The notes under the pieces: model-generated
Told to the model about the DNA's origin: nothing
The model's input: only the letters and a program-made list of their open reading frames with translations
Databases searched by the model: none
NCBI GenBank assembly: GCA_038496675.1
Contig: CM076662.1
Coordinates: forward strand, 20,309,523-20,373,522
Reading direction: 5' to 3'
Origin: Rachycentron canadum
Taxonomy: Eukaryota > Chordata > Actinopteri > Carangiformes > Rachycentridae
DNA length: 64,000 nucleotides
In this document: piece by piece, positions 1-11,853 of the stretch
How positions within the stretch are numbered: position 1 is the stretch's first letter
Layout: each line of letters starts with the position of its first letter
Position numbers and translations under genes: made by a program

Positions 1-575
1 GAGGAATAATAACATAAGATAGAATTTTATTATTTTGGGACCTAAAGTCAAATTCATTCTGTCTGGAATTAAATTTAGGGCTAATTAAAAAGTTACCAAC
101 GACGACTTAATCCTCTTTAACTTAATATGGTCAGAATAAGAAAACAATGGAAAGAGAAAATTAGTCGCAACTGAACAAAAAAAAACAAAACAAACAGATG
201 CGATGTGTGTTCGAGCTTAAAAATAAGACATTTATTAACTGATATCAGGCATTTCAAAATGAATGATGCCATTAATAGAGGATGAATGAATGGATGAGTG
301 AGTGAATGAGTTTCATTTTAAGACCTCAAAAAGACCAAAATGGTGGTGAGCCCAGCCCATTGTATCACTCCATTTTCACACACAGTTGTCTTAGGAGTTG
401 AAAGTAGAGACTGTTATCTCAAAGTCGCTGTTTTGTGTCTGTCACCTCAAAAGCTCCGACTCAGGGCGTCCAGTGTCTAGTGTCACTGTTATTCATACCT
501 GTGGAGACGCTTGTCTCGCTAGTCTATGAAGCAGGACGTAAAACTGGTGCAGAGCCAACAACTGGATCACTAAGG

Positions 576-655
576 GTAACATTAGCTCAAGCTAACATTA
601 GCTCAAGCAGCTAACATTAGCTCAAGCTAACGCTAGCATTAGCTCAAGCAGCTAA
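576..655. repeat. Tandem repeat built on gctaacattagctcaag
   Basis: Four to five imperfect copies of a unit of about 17-20 bp, gctaacattagctcaag(ca). Related single units recur at 779-803 and 910-925, suggesting the array was once longer. Units contain the near-palindrome gctaacattagc. Confidence 0.85.
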
Positions 656-3600
656 AGTGAAGGGTGTCATCAGGGTTCTCCAGTACTCATTAAAGACAGC
701 AAGAAAAAGGACTCGTATGTTTGAAAAGCTGGAAAGAAATCATTTGATTTCAGATTAGTAGTTTGTGGTTTGTAGTTTTGCTAACATTAGCATGAGCTGC
801 TAAACTGCAGAGCCAAAGGCTAGAAAGTGATAAATGTTTTCTTACAACTCTAGCTAGTTCGAGTCTAAACAGTCACATAGTGGAATTTATCATTCGTGGT
901 TCGCTGTCGCTCAAGCAGCTAAAGCGCAGAGGTAACAACTGCATGATGAGCAGTCATCAGAGAGATAACATTAGGGCTGTCTTTTTTTTCCTAACCGATT
1001 GGTTTTAAAAAGAGACTTTTTAAATGAGACCTTTTTTCATGTATATATGAGGTTATACTTTTTAAAATATGGAAATAATAACTAACACAATATTGACGAG
1101 AAAAATCCAAATGAGATATTTTCCTTGCTTTGTTCGGCCCTATACCTTTACTTGTTGTTTGTATTTAAAACGTTTTCAGAGATTTTCAAGGACTTGAATA
1201 ATGAGAGAGGAAAGAGAGAGAGAGGAAAACACAAAGTAAGCCGAGCTGAGCGAAGGTGAGGGGAGGCAGAGGAGCGATGGGCTCGAGAGGAGGGACAGAG
1301 ACAAATAGAGCGAGGGTGAAAAGGCGAGGAGCTGCGGAGAAAAGGGTAGAAAGAATGAGCGAGTGTGAGCATGACAATGACAGAGTGAGCGAGCGCGCGA
1401 GTGTGAATGAAAGGCAGGCAGAGAGATGAATCCATGTGGAACACAAAAGGAGACAGACGCTGCCAACCTCTCTCAATGTACGTCTGTATCTCTCACTCTC
1501 CCTCTCTCCATCTTCCTCCACCCCCCCCACCTTTTTCCACGTCTTTTTATACTGCTCTCCACTTTCTTTCACTTTAAAAAAAAAACATCTCCCTGTGCTC
1601 ATTCTCTTTCCTGCCTCCTCACACTTACCCTCATTTTGTTTCTACCATCTCTTCGTCTTTTTCTTCCTCTTTTGTTTCACAGACTTCACCTATGACGAAA
1701 GACTATGCCTGAACAACTGAACTTTTCGAAAACAGCAGATGCATCTAAAAACTGTCACTTTCCCTTAGACTCTCCCTCTTTTCCTGGCCCCCACCTTTCA
1801 TCTCATTTTCCTTCTACCCCTGAGCATCTAAAGTATGTCTCACACCCTCTGAGCCTCCACCCTTCTCTATAGTCCACCGAGTGAGTCCATCTTTAGCATT
1901 AAGAGAAATCAAACTCATCATCTTCCCCACCTTCTTCTTCTGCTCCAATTAGCAGGTCAACAGTGAGCTCAACTTTGGTCGAACGGACCTGTTGATTTGA
2001 TTGAGGGGATTTATTAAAAAAAAAAAAAAAAAAAAAGGAGGAGGGAGGAGAGATTGAGAGGGAGGTGAAAATGGCAAAGAAAGAGCTGCAGTAGGAGAAA
2101 GAGGTGAGAAGGAGGCAGTGAAGGGTGTAATTGGTGGAGGGAAGTCAGGCGTGGAGAGCATTGTTGGCTGCCTACTGTAGCAAATCCATCTCCTCTTATT
2201 CATACTCTCTCTATTCCTCTCTTACCTGCTATCTCTACATTTACCACTCCCATCCTCACCCTTTTACTTCCATATCTACCTGTGTCAGCTGCACTAAAAG
2301 TGCCAAAAGTATAGGGACACACCCGTGTACTTCTCAGTTTGTGCTATAATAAAGCTAAAATCTTCAAATGATGGAAAGACTTGACGCGCTCTCTCTGGCT
2401 CTTCTTCTTCTTCACCCTTCTCCCTCCTCTTCCACGCTGTCCACCCTTATTTCCTTCACCTCCTTTCCTCCAGTCATGTCTATTCCCCCCCCCCCCTCAC
2501 CTGTCCTCCCCTCCCTTCCTCTCGATCTCTCCGACACGCCTCGCTGTCGCTCCATGCAGATAGACCATGAATATCAAATACCTGTGCGACTGACGAAGCT
2601 GAGACTGGCACAGCATGGAGGAAGAGAGGAAGGCAGGTGTGTGTGTGTGTGTGTGAGAGAGACAGAGTTAGTGAGTGACAGAGAGAGTGAGAAAAAAACA
2701 GGTGCGTGTGTGTCTATAGGTGGATATGTGTCATGTACAAACACACAAAGCAACATGTGTGCTCTCTGCAAATGCCATACATGCTGAGTGTACACCTCTG
2801 CCAACACACACACCCACAAACACACACATACAGTTGCACTTCTTATTTGCTGTCCAAAACTAATCAGCTGCCCTCTTCTGGCGCTCTCTCTCGCTCCCTC
2901 TCGGACAGTCAAGCACAATGTGACTCGCTCTTTACAGCTACACAAGCCACTGGAAACCATTTATAACCTCATCCAACCCCGAGCAATTACACCGGCAGCT
3001 GCTCCCAGTCACTCCACGAATGTGTGTGTGAGTTCACTTATGTGTGAATGCAGTAATGGTGCATGTGCATCTGAGGACGCTGCGTGTGCTTGTGTGAAGA
3101 TCGCCATATGGCTTGTGTGTTTTTTTGAGTTCGTAATGGGTAAAAAGCCTCAGTGTAGCCTATGTAACCATATACTGTGAGTACGTGTGTGTAGTATGGC
3201 GTATGGGTGGCTGTAATGTGTGAGTGTATGGGCCAGGTGGCAGCTTGAAACATCACTTTAATTAAGCCGGAGAGCCTGTTCTGTGGAAGAGCGGCCCTCT
3301 CTGATTGACTCGTATGTGTCACCAGCAGGCCGCCGCAGAACACAGAGACAGCAAAGAGCCTGCTGCCACAGAGCTGCAGCTATTAATCACTGCAGCTCTC
3401 CTACTGCACTAATAATGATGCAAAGTTATGTAACTTCAAAAATGATTCCCTGTTGTGTTAAAATCTCTATGCTCCAATGCACCCAAGCCACATATTGCTA
3501 TAATTTAGATATATTTGAGCAGCATTTTAATGATGTCGCTGCTTAAGGTGGCAAAGTTGAACTCTTTTACTGTTGGATTGTTTGGTCATTTTATTGCATT

Positions 3601-3969
3601 ATAATACATTTCAACATTGAGCCACAAAGTAACTTGTAATATAAGCTGATCCATGGAGTAAAGAATTCAATAAATGTGGGGTATAGATGTGGAAGTTTAA
3701 TGCAGCTTAAATGCAGAATATGTAAGTACATCAGAACTGCTCTTCAGTGGAATTGTTGGTAAAATACCTCTGTCTGCTGAATTCAATGGGAGACATGTAA
3801 AAGGATACCTATACTCTCACTCTTCAGTTTCGATGAAGAGGCTTGTTGTTGGTGCTGCATCTGATCGTCCGTCAGAAAGACAACAGTCAACTCTTCTACT
3901 AAACAGTAGAGTATGGATATCATTCTGGATCTTTTTTTATTGAATTTGATATAATACTATGTGTTGTAA

Positions 3970-4262
3970 TTTGCAGTGGTTAGCACTGTTGCCTCACAGC
4001 TAGAAGGTTCTGGGCTCAAACTCCCGGCCCGGGGCCTTTCTGTATGGAGTTTGCTTGTTCTCCCTGTGCCTGCGTGGGTTCCCTCCAGGTTCTCCGGCTT
4101 CCTACCACAGTCCAAAGACATGCGGGTTTAGGTTAACTGGTGACTCTAAAAATGTGAGCGAGCGTGTGAATGGTTGGTTGTCTCTGTGTGTGTCCATATG
4201 TCGGCCCTGTGATAGACCGGCGACGTGTCCTAAATTCAGCTGCTGTCAAGATTCAGGATGAA
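3970..4262 (+). mobile_element. V-SINE / DANA-like retroposon, degraded
   Basis: A tRNA-derived head (gcagtggttagcactgttgc, then cctcacagctagaaggttct) is followed by the conserved core typical of vertebrate V-SINEs: tatggagtttgcttgttctc, tgcgtgggttccctccaggt, and ccacagtccaaagacatgcg. The order matches DANA of zebrafish and related fish elements as I know them. The 3' part is diverged and I see no clear tail or target-site duplication. Family assignment is from memory of the consensus; the SINE identity is strong. Confidence 0.8.
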
Positions 4263-7200
4263 AACACTTTTCTTAACCTCGACTACTGCACTCGCACAGT
4301 TTGCTAACTATGCAAATGATTTATTATTATTATTATTATTATTATGCTGCCCTATACTGCTTCATCAGTTAAGGTATGGTGTGCTGTGGCAAAACATGCA
4401 GTGCGCATAATAGTAAAGTGCACTGACCATATTGTGTTTTGCTGATTTACACTTAGTTATCATCCACAGTCCATGTTGTGTGATGCTGAACTACAAATTA
4501 AGTTGTTTTGCATTAAAGCAGTGGCTATGAGGATATATAATGGCCAAACATGTTATGCACTCAACATATTTTACGACACAACACATCTACAGTAAAGAAC
4601 TATTTTAGACAGACATCTTAAAATACTGTCACTTTTGATACTATTCATGCTACGTCATGCACAGCAAACACATGCTCTGCTATGCCGAGTGCATATCATG
4701 ACATCATAACCCCCCCCCCCCCATCACCAACAGATTGCTGCTTCATAACAACTTGGTTTGCTGAGAGAGGGGGGAACATGCATGTGTGATAGATAGCATC
4801 TTGGCACGGTGTTGCTGCAGCATCGCTGCTGCCGCTGCTGATGGCTTTTCAATATAGCAGTGCAGTAATTTTCCATAAGCCTGTGTGACTAATGGCGTAA
4901 ACAATGGAGGCGAATGTTCGCGTTATGGGTCCATTATAGAACTATCAGGGCAGGCATGTAAAGACGGATGCCTTTGATCAGCGCTCTATTGTCGAAGCCA
5001 GGTGCAGGGAAGAGGATTTGTGTCTTCAAGTGTGTCTTGAGTGTGTGTGTGAGAGAAAGAGGGGAAGAGTGGAAGAATGGAGTGAAATAAAGAGATGGAG
5101 TAGTAATAAAGACAGAAACTCGGGGAATACAAAGAAAATTGAACAGACGTGAGGGTAAGAGCTGTTAAGAAAGAGACAGAGAAAACCCACCAAAGTGTTT
5201 TGTTTTTACAGACCATTGGCAAAGCAATGAATTGCTTAAATGACTCCCAGTCTATTTGTGCAGCCGCCCAAAGTATCTCATTTGCTTCTGATGCTTTTTT
5301 TTTTTCCCTACACAGCATAATGACCCAAGCTGGTGACGTCATGCAGCGGTTACCTCAATCAGCCAATGGGGTTTCCCGGCTATCACAGGCTGCCTCGGAT
5401 GCTGAAGGGAGCAGTCAGAGTCGACAGGTTAGACACAAGAGCCCCTTAAGATGGAGACCACCTACTGACAAGAAGTCAATACAGGGATGTGATCTGAGCC
5501 AAAAAAAAAAAATAGAGTGAGGTGGCCCAGTGGAGAGTCAAGGGGTGTAAAAGTCATGGTTGATGGGTTAGAGAAACACAAATGTACCTAAATATTAGCT
5601 GATTTTATAACGAATCGAGAAGAAATGAGCTTTGCTGCACTGTGAGTGAGTGAAAGTATTAGCCACCCACATGCTTGAAAGCCGAGCACAACAATCCAGA
5701 GTGTCACCCGACTAATGACAGCCTCTAGTGGGCTGCTGTAAAAACGTGGGTGATTTTTGGGTCATTGGAGCGATTTCAAGAAGTGAGTGCTTTTTCCACT
5801 TCAGTTGTTGCATTTTGTCTGCGGCCTAACCCTCGACACAGCTCTCTCTCTCGCTCTCTCTCTCAGGATGAGTCATGCCATGCCAACCTCAAAAAACCCT
5901 GAGCTGGAGTGTCGGCAAAACCTGCAGACCAAAGCTGAATATATATTATATTCTGATTTTTTTTTATTTTTTTTTTATTAATTGTACTTTTCTTAGCAGT
6001 ACAGAGATGCAAAATAGAGGCAATAAAAAAATTTGAGATAAAAATTTACAGATATATTTGAGTTCCATTAAGCCAAACTAAGCTCATATATAAATCAACA
6101 AGATGAGCGGCATGAACGCAGCTCTGTGCTGTCATGTTTTTACCTGTGTGTCTAAACCCTGTCTGTGCAAGTTGTTATGATTCAACACGTATAAAATGAC
6201 CAAATTACCATATGTGATTAATAGATCTATGGTGTTGCTGCTCTCAGGACTGAATCACATGTTCGAAAGATGCACTTTAAAAATTGATTCCCTTATAACA
6301 GCTACTTTTAATTTTTTTAATATCTTCATGTCTTTGAATGTAATATGTTGAATGTTTTTATTGGAAATGTCGTATCTGATTGTCTGGTTCATTTTCAGCC
6401 TGTTTATGTAACCTCTGCGTCACTGAAAATAAGGGTCATCCCTCAATGTGTTCCCGAGAAATAAATCATGTCTCATATCACAGAGTTTGAGACAGTTTGA
6501 AGACATTACATTAGACACTGGGAATGTATATGATCAAATCAAATCGATTAATGGAAATAAACTAATGAAATAATGATTATTTGTTGGACCTCTTCTCCAC
6601 ATCCACCTCTCTCTTTATCTACTGGAAATCTATTTATCACTTGAAAGTGGATGTTCGTCTGTTAAAAGCCACCCTGTTCTAGCAGACACACACCCTGCAT
6701 CTAAAGCTGTACGCCACCACAGTGCCTGTGTTGCTGCTGTTCTTGTTGTTGTTGTTGGTGAGATGTTTAAAATGAGGTGTCTGACAACAGATAACATCTG
6801 AAAGGCATTGAATCCATTATGGTGGTTGATGTTCCGGGAAAGGGTGAGGAAAGGTGCGGCTCATCTGGAGGTTTGGAAGTTAGGGGGGCCGGAAAGGAGG
6901 GGAGGTGAGGAGCAGAGGAGACTGCATGACCATTGTGCATTTACTCAGTCTGGCTATCTGGCTCCTGTTCCTAGGGTTGCATTGATTTTGAGGGAGGTGG
7001 AAGTCCAAAATAGGAAAAAAAAAACACTTTCTTTTACTTCCCCAAGTCGAGAAAAGTTCAGTAATTAATGAACAGTTCCCATGAATCTCTAAACCTAAGA
7101 CACAAGAGGCTCAAAAACAGCAATTAGAAGGGTTTTCATTTCATTTCATTTCCATGTCTGAGGAAAAATAAATAAGTTCAGGTAAAACACAAAGTCCAAT

Positions 7201-7504
7201 AAAACATTAGGAACTCAGTTATCTCTCACTGCTATTGCACCTCAAATGCCAAAGTGCAATGATGCAAAGGATGGTTCACACTGAGCCAACTAATAATGTC
7301 AACGCTCACCACAGAGCTGGCAAATCTCACTGAAACAAATCCCAGATGAATTTCTCTCTACTTATTTTTCTGCTGATGGAATGATGCACCTCGTTGTGCC
7401 TGAACATGTGTGTGTGGGTGTGTGCGTGTGAGCTGCGGTGACGATAACAGCCATCGTCCCACCTGAGCGTTCCTTCACAGCGAAGATCGTCCACACAGCT
7501 GGCA

Positions 7505-7590
7505 GATATGGCCGCCAATCAAATTAAACGGCCAATTACGCTTCTAATGTGCCACGCAGAAACGTTACCAATTACCTGCGTTTGGCCAGA
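7505..7590. promoter_or_regulatory. Candidate conserved noncoding element with CCAAT/TAAT motifs
   Basis: Within 80 bp there are several homeodomain-like cores (ccaatcaaatta, ggccaattacg, accaattacc). The block stands out from the repeat-rich, AT-rich surroundings. Regulatory function is inference only; conservation was not tested. Confidence 0.25.
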
Positions 7591-8514
7591 TGTGACCTGA
7601 AGGTGAGGCCAGATGTGAAGAGAACGGGAGTTTGTTATGTAAATGGTGAGTTATGAAAATCTGAATGGCTTTTTTTTTTGTTGTTTGTTTTGTTTTTGTA
7701 AAGACGGATGAACGATTAACAGCTGCTGCAGCGGAGGAAACCTTCTAGGGTTGTGTGCGAGCCTGCACTGCACCAGTTAGAGATCCTGCACATCCTGCTG
7801 AGAGCTGTCTCTTCACAGTTAAGGTGCATTCTCACACTTAAACTACACCTGCTGCCTGAACAATTCCAAGATTAAGAAGTTTAAGTATTTATGGAAATGA
7901 TATATAAGGCTATATATGTCAAGTACGCCCCCCCGTTACAGATGGTGTCAAAGCAGACAAAGTCTCCGTGAACGTGCAGCACTGAGAAATGCACAGCCAG
8001 CTCTGTCTGCATGTTCCCCCACCACAAATGGAGTGAAACAAACTAAACAGCCTGTTTGTTATGCACCTCAGCTATCTGAGTGAGTCTGCAAGCAAGAGGG
8101 CCAGACTGACAACCTTATCCACAGCCGACAAATAAAGCTAACTCCCATGTGTTTCCACCTTCACTGACAAATACAGCTCTGAGGGGAGTGATGGAGCAAA
8201 TTATTCTGCAGCACAGCCTGAGCAGCCCATACTGATGAACCATGAAATTGTGATTTGTTAGAGCAACTCTGGATGGAGATTAAAATTAGTGTTTCTGACT
8301 AACATTTATATGCACGACTGGTGACTTGCACTTTGATTAACCAGCTGGTTTACTAGTGGAATGTAGTGAGTGCATGCATAAGCTATTGTATTTTTTTTTT
8401 TTTATTGTTTTTTAATCCCAACTGGGTGATAACGTTCTGTGTTTTCCCGAGCAGAGATTAATAACATCCATGCAAAGGGGAGTTTGGGGTAAATGAAGAT
8501 GTTGGAGCTCCTAA

Positions 8515-8551
8515 GGAGGAGGAGGAGGAGGAGGAGGAGGAGGAAGAGGAG
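8515..8551 (-). repeat. GGA/TCC triplet repeat downstream of the microexon donor
   Basis: About 37 bp of nearly pure GGA on the plus strand, read as TCC/CCU in the pard3 transcript. It begins about 54 nt after the microexon donor. It may act as a CU-rich protein-binding site in the pre-mRNA. Confidence 0.9.
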
Positions 8552-8604
8552 GCAGCTTTGGGAAGTGGGTTTAATTGCAGGCTAGTGTTGGGGTGGAGTC
8601 TTAC

Positions 8605-8640
8605 CGAATCTCTGGGGCTTTGCACCTGGGGCTCAGCAGT
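8605..8640 (-). CDS. pard3: pard3 36-nt microexon between PDZ2 and PDZ3
   Basis: A 36-nt exon in phase 0 at both ends encoding TAEPQVQSPRDS. It corresponds to the mammalian segment NAEPSQMQIPKE that directly follows PDZ2. The acceptor is CCTCCTCTAG before ACTGCTGAG and the donor is GATTCG/GTAAGAC. The acceptor is preceded by a very strong pyrimidine tract, and a CCT repeat lies downstream of the donor (see 8515-8551). It could be included or skipped without a frameshift, changing the PDZ2-PDZ3 linker by 12 residues. Recognition rests on the conserved Ala-Glu-Pro and the Gln-x-Gln spacing, the right position, matching phase and two good splice signals; the exon is too short for homology alone to settle. 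Confidence 0.8.
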
Positions 8641-8680
8641 CTAGAGGAGGGAGGGAGGAAGGGAGGGAGGGGAGGACAGA
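8641..8680 (-). promoter_or_regulatory. Long pyrimidine tract at the microexon acceptor
   Basis: In the transcribed strand this reads as almost uninterrupted C/U (ccctccctcccttcctccct and more) directly up to the TAG acceptor, with a TTCTTCT just upstream near 8,680. Such tracts bind U2AF and the PTB proteins. Confidence 0.6.
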
Positions 8681-9878
8681 AGAACCAAAAGTAATCAAGC
8701 AAAAACATTTTTACAGCAACAGTAAAAAAATCTGAGCATAAAAGATACAGTTGTGAGGTGAATATGTGGATAAATTGAAGCAGCGTGATGAAAAAATGGA
8801 CATGCAGGACATGAAAATGATCAATCTCAGCAGACAGATGGGCGGTTATCGCTGGGTGGTGTGGCTCAGACTTAAACTTTATCGTCTGCAAGGACAAAAT
8901 GTCAAAGGCTTTAAGGGCGTGGGACATGTCACCCGAGTCTGTTTCACGCTCTGTCTAACCTGTGTCCTCTAACTGTCCAGCTGACGTAACCCACATGAGA
9001 GAAATTCATCCACATTGCTTTCAGCCAATCACGGCTAGATGGACTTTGCGTAAAGAATTATCTGATCTGTGCAACATTAAATAAACAACACAACAAATGT
9101 TTTCCCAATTGTTACACAGTCAATATAAGCTCCTGCTCTTTAAGACAACCACTTCTACTGAAGATCATTTTACTTGGTGAGCAACTCTGAAAAAGGTTTT
9201 GCTTTTCTTTTGGAGGTAAAAAAGATAAATTTCCTGCCTCACTCCAACCCTGTCTCCTTGTATATGAATTACATTTACATACCAGTAAAGTGCAACAGCA
9301 AATGAGTCGGACATACGAGTGGATTACGTTAAGAAGAAATGTTTCTTCTTTTAACACGGATACATGAGCATTGATGTGCAGTGCATTAATAATAGCACAT
9401 TAGCATAGCAATAACTATTTACACTGCAGTCTTTTGTTCGACTGCTCTTTCGTCATGTTGTTTGTGAGCCTGATGGGCGATAAAATATGTCCGACTTAGC
9501 ATAAAGATCATAAACATAAAGTCGATGGAACCTGCAGAAATAACACAACAGATGTCTACTTTATTTTTTCATTAGACCACATTAGGTTTAATATTTAAAG
9601 CTTAGTAACTGCTGTTTTTAATCTATTCTTGTGTGTCAAGAAAATGTGCCATTGACTCCTGTAATTCTGTTTTGTTTAAGATCAATTTAGCTAAATGGTT
9701 TGTGTTTTTCTTGATATATGATGCGTGTTAACCGACAGGCTCCTCTGTCTCTGAAGCCCATGCTTGGCATCGCTCACAACTTAAGATAAAGACTGAATCT
9801 GCTCGTTTTGTGCACTGGACCTCATCTCCCCCGGGCCCCATCGCAGCCCTCTCACACCACCCTCTCCGCCTTCTGCAG

Positions 9879-10074
9879 CCAATAACCGCAGATCAAATAA
9901 ATCCCACCATCATCTAACTACCAAACTACGCAGAGTCAGCTGGACTCAGAGCAACGCTCTAATCTAAAGATGAGTATCGACCAGCGAGGCGCTTCCTCCT
10001 ATCCAGCTTCACCCGCGGTGACAGGCAGCCAATAGCCTCGTCTGCATACCCTCGCTGTGATAATTGTCACCAAT
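9879..10074. promoter_or_regulatory. Cluster of three CCAAT boxes in a CpG-bearing intronic block
   Basis: CCAAT pentamers lie on the plus strand at 9879-9883, 10029-10033 and 10070-10074; the last has the strong NF-Y form CCAATCAG. The two closest are 41 bp apart, near four helical turns. The surrounding block is GC-richer than neighbouring intron. This could be an intronic enhancer or an alternative promoter, but no initiation site is visible. Confidence 0.3.
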
Positions 10075-11168
10075 CAGCCGTTTGATTGACACCGCTCGCC
10101 AGTGAATGGCTGCTTGTGCCTTTAATGACCCCGCTGGCTGAAGAGGATACTGGGAGAAACCATTTTCATGACAACAGAGGGGGGAGGATTTAAGGCTGTG
10201 TGCTGCTATAACTCACGTTAGCGCTAGATAAAGTGTTTTAAAGCCAGCTAGCGGAGCTGCAGAGATAGCAGAGAATCACTGACCGACACCGTGGAGTAAA
10301 CACCATTGTGATTTGAAGCCTCCATTGTTTAATCTTCCCTCAAACAAACACACAAAAAAGCACTTAAGCCTCAGTCTTCTGTCGCCTTGTTTTCGCCTCA
10401 GCCATTATGAGTTCACTTCTTAATAAAACAACTCTGAGGTAACTGAAGTAGAACATCTGGCATCATGTAAAAACATGACCTTGAGGAAAGCAAACTGTTG
10501 TAACAAGCGTAGCAACTAAATTAGCACCGTTTTGCATGAATCATTTAAGTTAGTAGAGTGGCATCTGCCCACACTGAGTGACAGCAGCAGCATCCTAAAA
10601 ACAGCACACAAAGATTTGTGTAGCTGTTTCCAAGGATGCTACCTGACTGATATTCAAGCCAAGTGTGTTTTTCACCCTCTCGCCTGCTACCTGTCCTACG
10701 TCTTTTCTGTTCATCCCCACACCCATCAATCCAGCAAGTCAAGCTGGGAGGCAAAACCTCAGGGAGCGGTGGAAGTACAGAGAAAGGTTAGCTAATAAAG
10801 CGAAGGGAAGTGAGGGAGCTGGTGAGTGCCGAGGAAAGGGTAACAGATAGAGAGGGAGTCAAAGTGAGAGTGAGCTCTACAGGTTTCCTCGGAGGCCAGC
10901 CTCAGCTTGGAGGAGTGCAGCGACGGAGCGGGACAATCAGTCTGCATGCTCGTCTAGCGCGTTGTGTTAGCAGGGAAATGAGAAGACAACGCGGCAGCTC
11001 ACTGTGGGGATTAACAGCACGCATGGCCCCACGTACAGACGCACTCTTGCGGGTATGCAACCCATCATCTATTGTTATCCTTGTATGGGGGGTGGGACTA
11101 TACGCTGTTTGATGTGAAAGGTCTCATGCTGACAAGATGTAGAATTTAAGGAATGACGTCAAACGTAC

Positions 11169-11297
11169 CACTTCTCGAGGAAGAAAGGTGTCTTCCTGGC
11201 GTAGGACCAGCAGGCCCACGGCGCCGCCCATGGGTGTGGCTCTGAGCAGAGACACCACCTCCTCTTGGGTCCGTCCATTCAGGTCCACCCCGTTCAC
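11169..11297 (-). CDS. pard3: pard3 internal coding exon (about coding exon 11): second half of PDZ2
   Basis: A 129-nt exon, 43 codons, phase 0 at both ends. The translation begins VNGVDLNGRTQEEVVSLLRA, continues TPMGGAVGLLVLRQEDTFLP and ends REV. It completes PDZ2, including the second helix (TQEEVVSLLR). The acceptor is GTCCTGTTCAG before GTGAACGGG. The donor is chosen as GAAGTG/GTACGT. A GT three bases earlier (GAA/GTGGTA) would also keep the frame and drop the final Val, a possible tandem-donor choice. Mammals have Arg-Glu-Leu here, which favours keeping the Val. Because the exon is a multiple of three, skipping would not shift the frame but would destroy PDZ2. Confidence 0.97.
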
Positions 11298-11853
11298 CTG
11301 AACAGGACACAAAGTGACTCTCAATTGCTTCAAATTTTTTAATCTCTTGTAGATTTATTTCTTTGGATTTGATTAGTTGATTGCTTAAAATTAGTAACAA
11401 CTGCTACTTTCATCTAGGCTCACATGGATGCACGGTGTTGCTCTGTTGCACAGAGTAATCCTTTATGCAAATGGGTTTGAAATGTAGGATGACGAAACTT
11501 CAAAAGCGTGTTCTGTTCTTGGAGCAGAACATAAAGAATGAAAACATGGCGTTTGATTTCTTTCCAGGATGCCGAATCTCCATCTAAAAACAGTTACCTG
11601 AAATCGATTTGTTCCACTTTAAATTCAACAGATGCAGGTATTTTTAAACGGATTAAAAGTATTAGTGTTTCTATGGTCTCAATTCTATAAGACAGGCTTC
11701 CTCTAATTCTTGAGATAAAACTGCTGCTGCTGCTACCTGGTGGATGTCTACAGTCTAGAAAACACAATACAACGACAATTAATGACACTTGATGATAACA
11801 TCAAACACCGTCTAACAGAAGTCACCGTCTGAAGTATTACACCATCCTCTCAC
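11298..11853 (-). other. pard3: Short intron splitting PDZ2
   Basis: A 556-bp intron between the two PDZ2 exons. It contains only a short GCT repeat near 11,720-11,736. Nothing else recognisable. Confidence 0.85.

Larger units (their letters stand above)
1..8604 (-). other. pard3: Partial intron after the microexon (toward PDZ3)
   Basis: No PARD3 exon was recognised in these 8.6 kb; the next expected exon (start of PDZ3) would lie beyond the window start. Contents seen: a tandem repeat at 576-655, alternating purine- and pyrimidine-rich blocks at about 1190-2560, an A21 run at 2016-2036, a C run at 4711-4722, a V-SINE-like element at 3970-4262, a short TTA repeat at 4320-4344, and a possible conserved noncoding block at 7505-7590. 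The remaining sequence is unique-looking AT-rich intron. Confidence 0.75.
8641..11168 (-). other. pard3: Intron between PDZ2 end and microexon
   Basis: 2.5 kb intron. At its 3' splice end (8641-8680) it carries a dense pyrimidine tract on the transcribed strand. A GC-richer block at about 9,820-10,330 contains three CCAAT boxes (see separate entry). Between 8,760 and 9,750 and between 10,340 and 11,110 I see no genes or recognisable repeats. Confidence 0.75.

Noticed and set aside
1148..1602. Overlapping Ser/Leu/His-rich minus-strand frames
   Set aside because: Low-complexity translation of a GA-rich block; no homology, no splice context.
2368..2960. Open frames of 128-139 residues on both strands
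   Set aside because: Built on CT-rich and GT-repeat sequence; composition explains the lack of stops.
8601..8927. 108-residue open frame that extends the microexon upstream
   Set aside because: The upstream part is intron; the microexon frame is different and bounded by splice sites.
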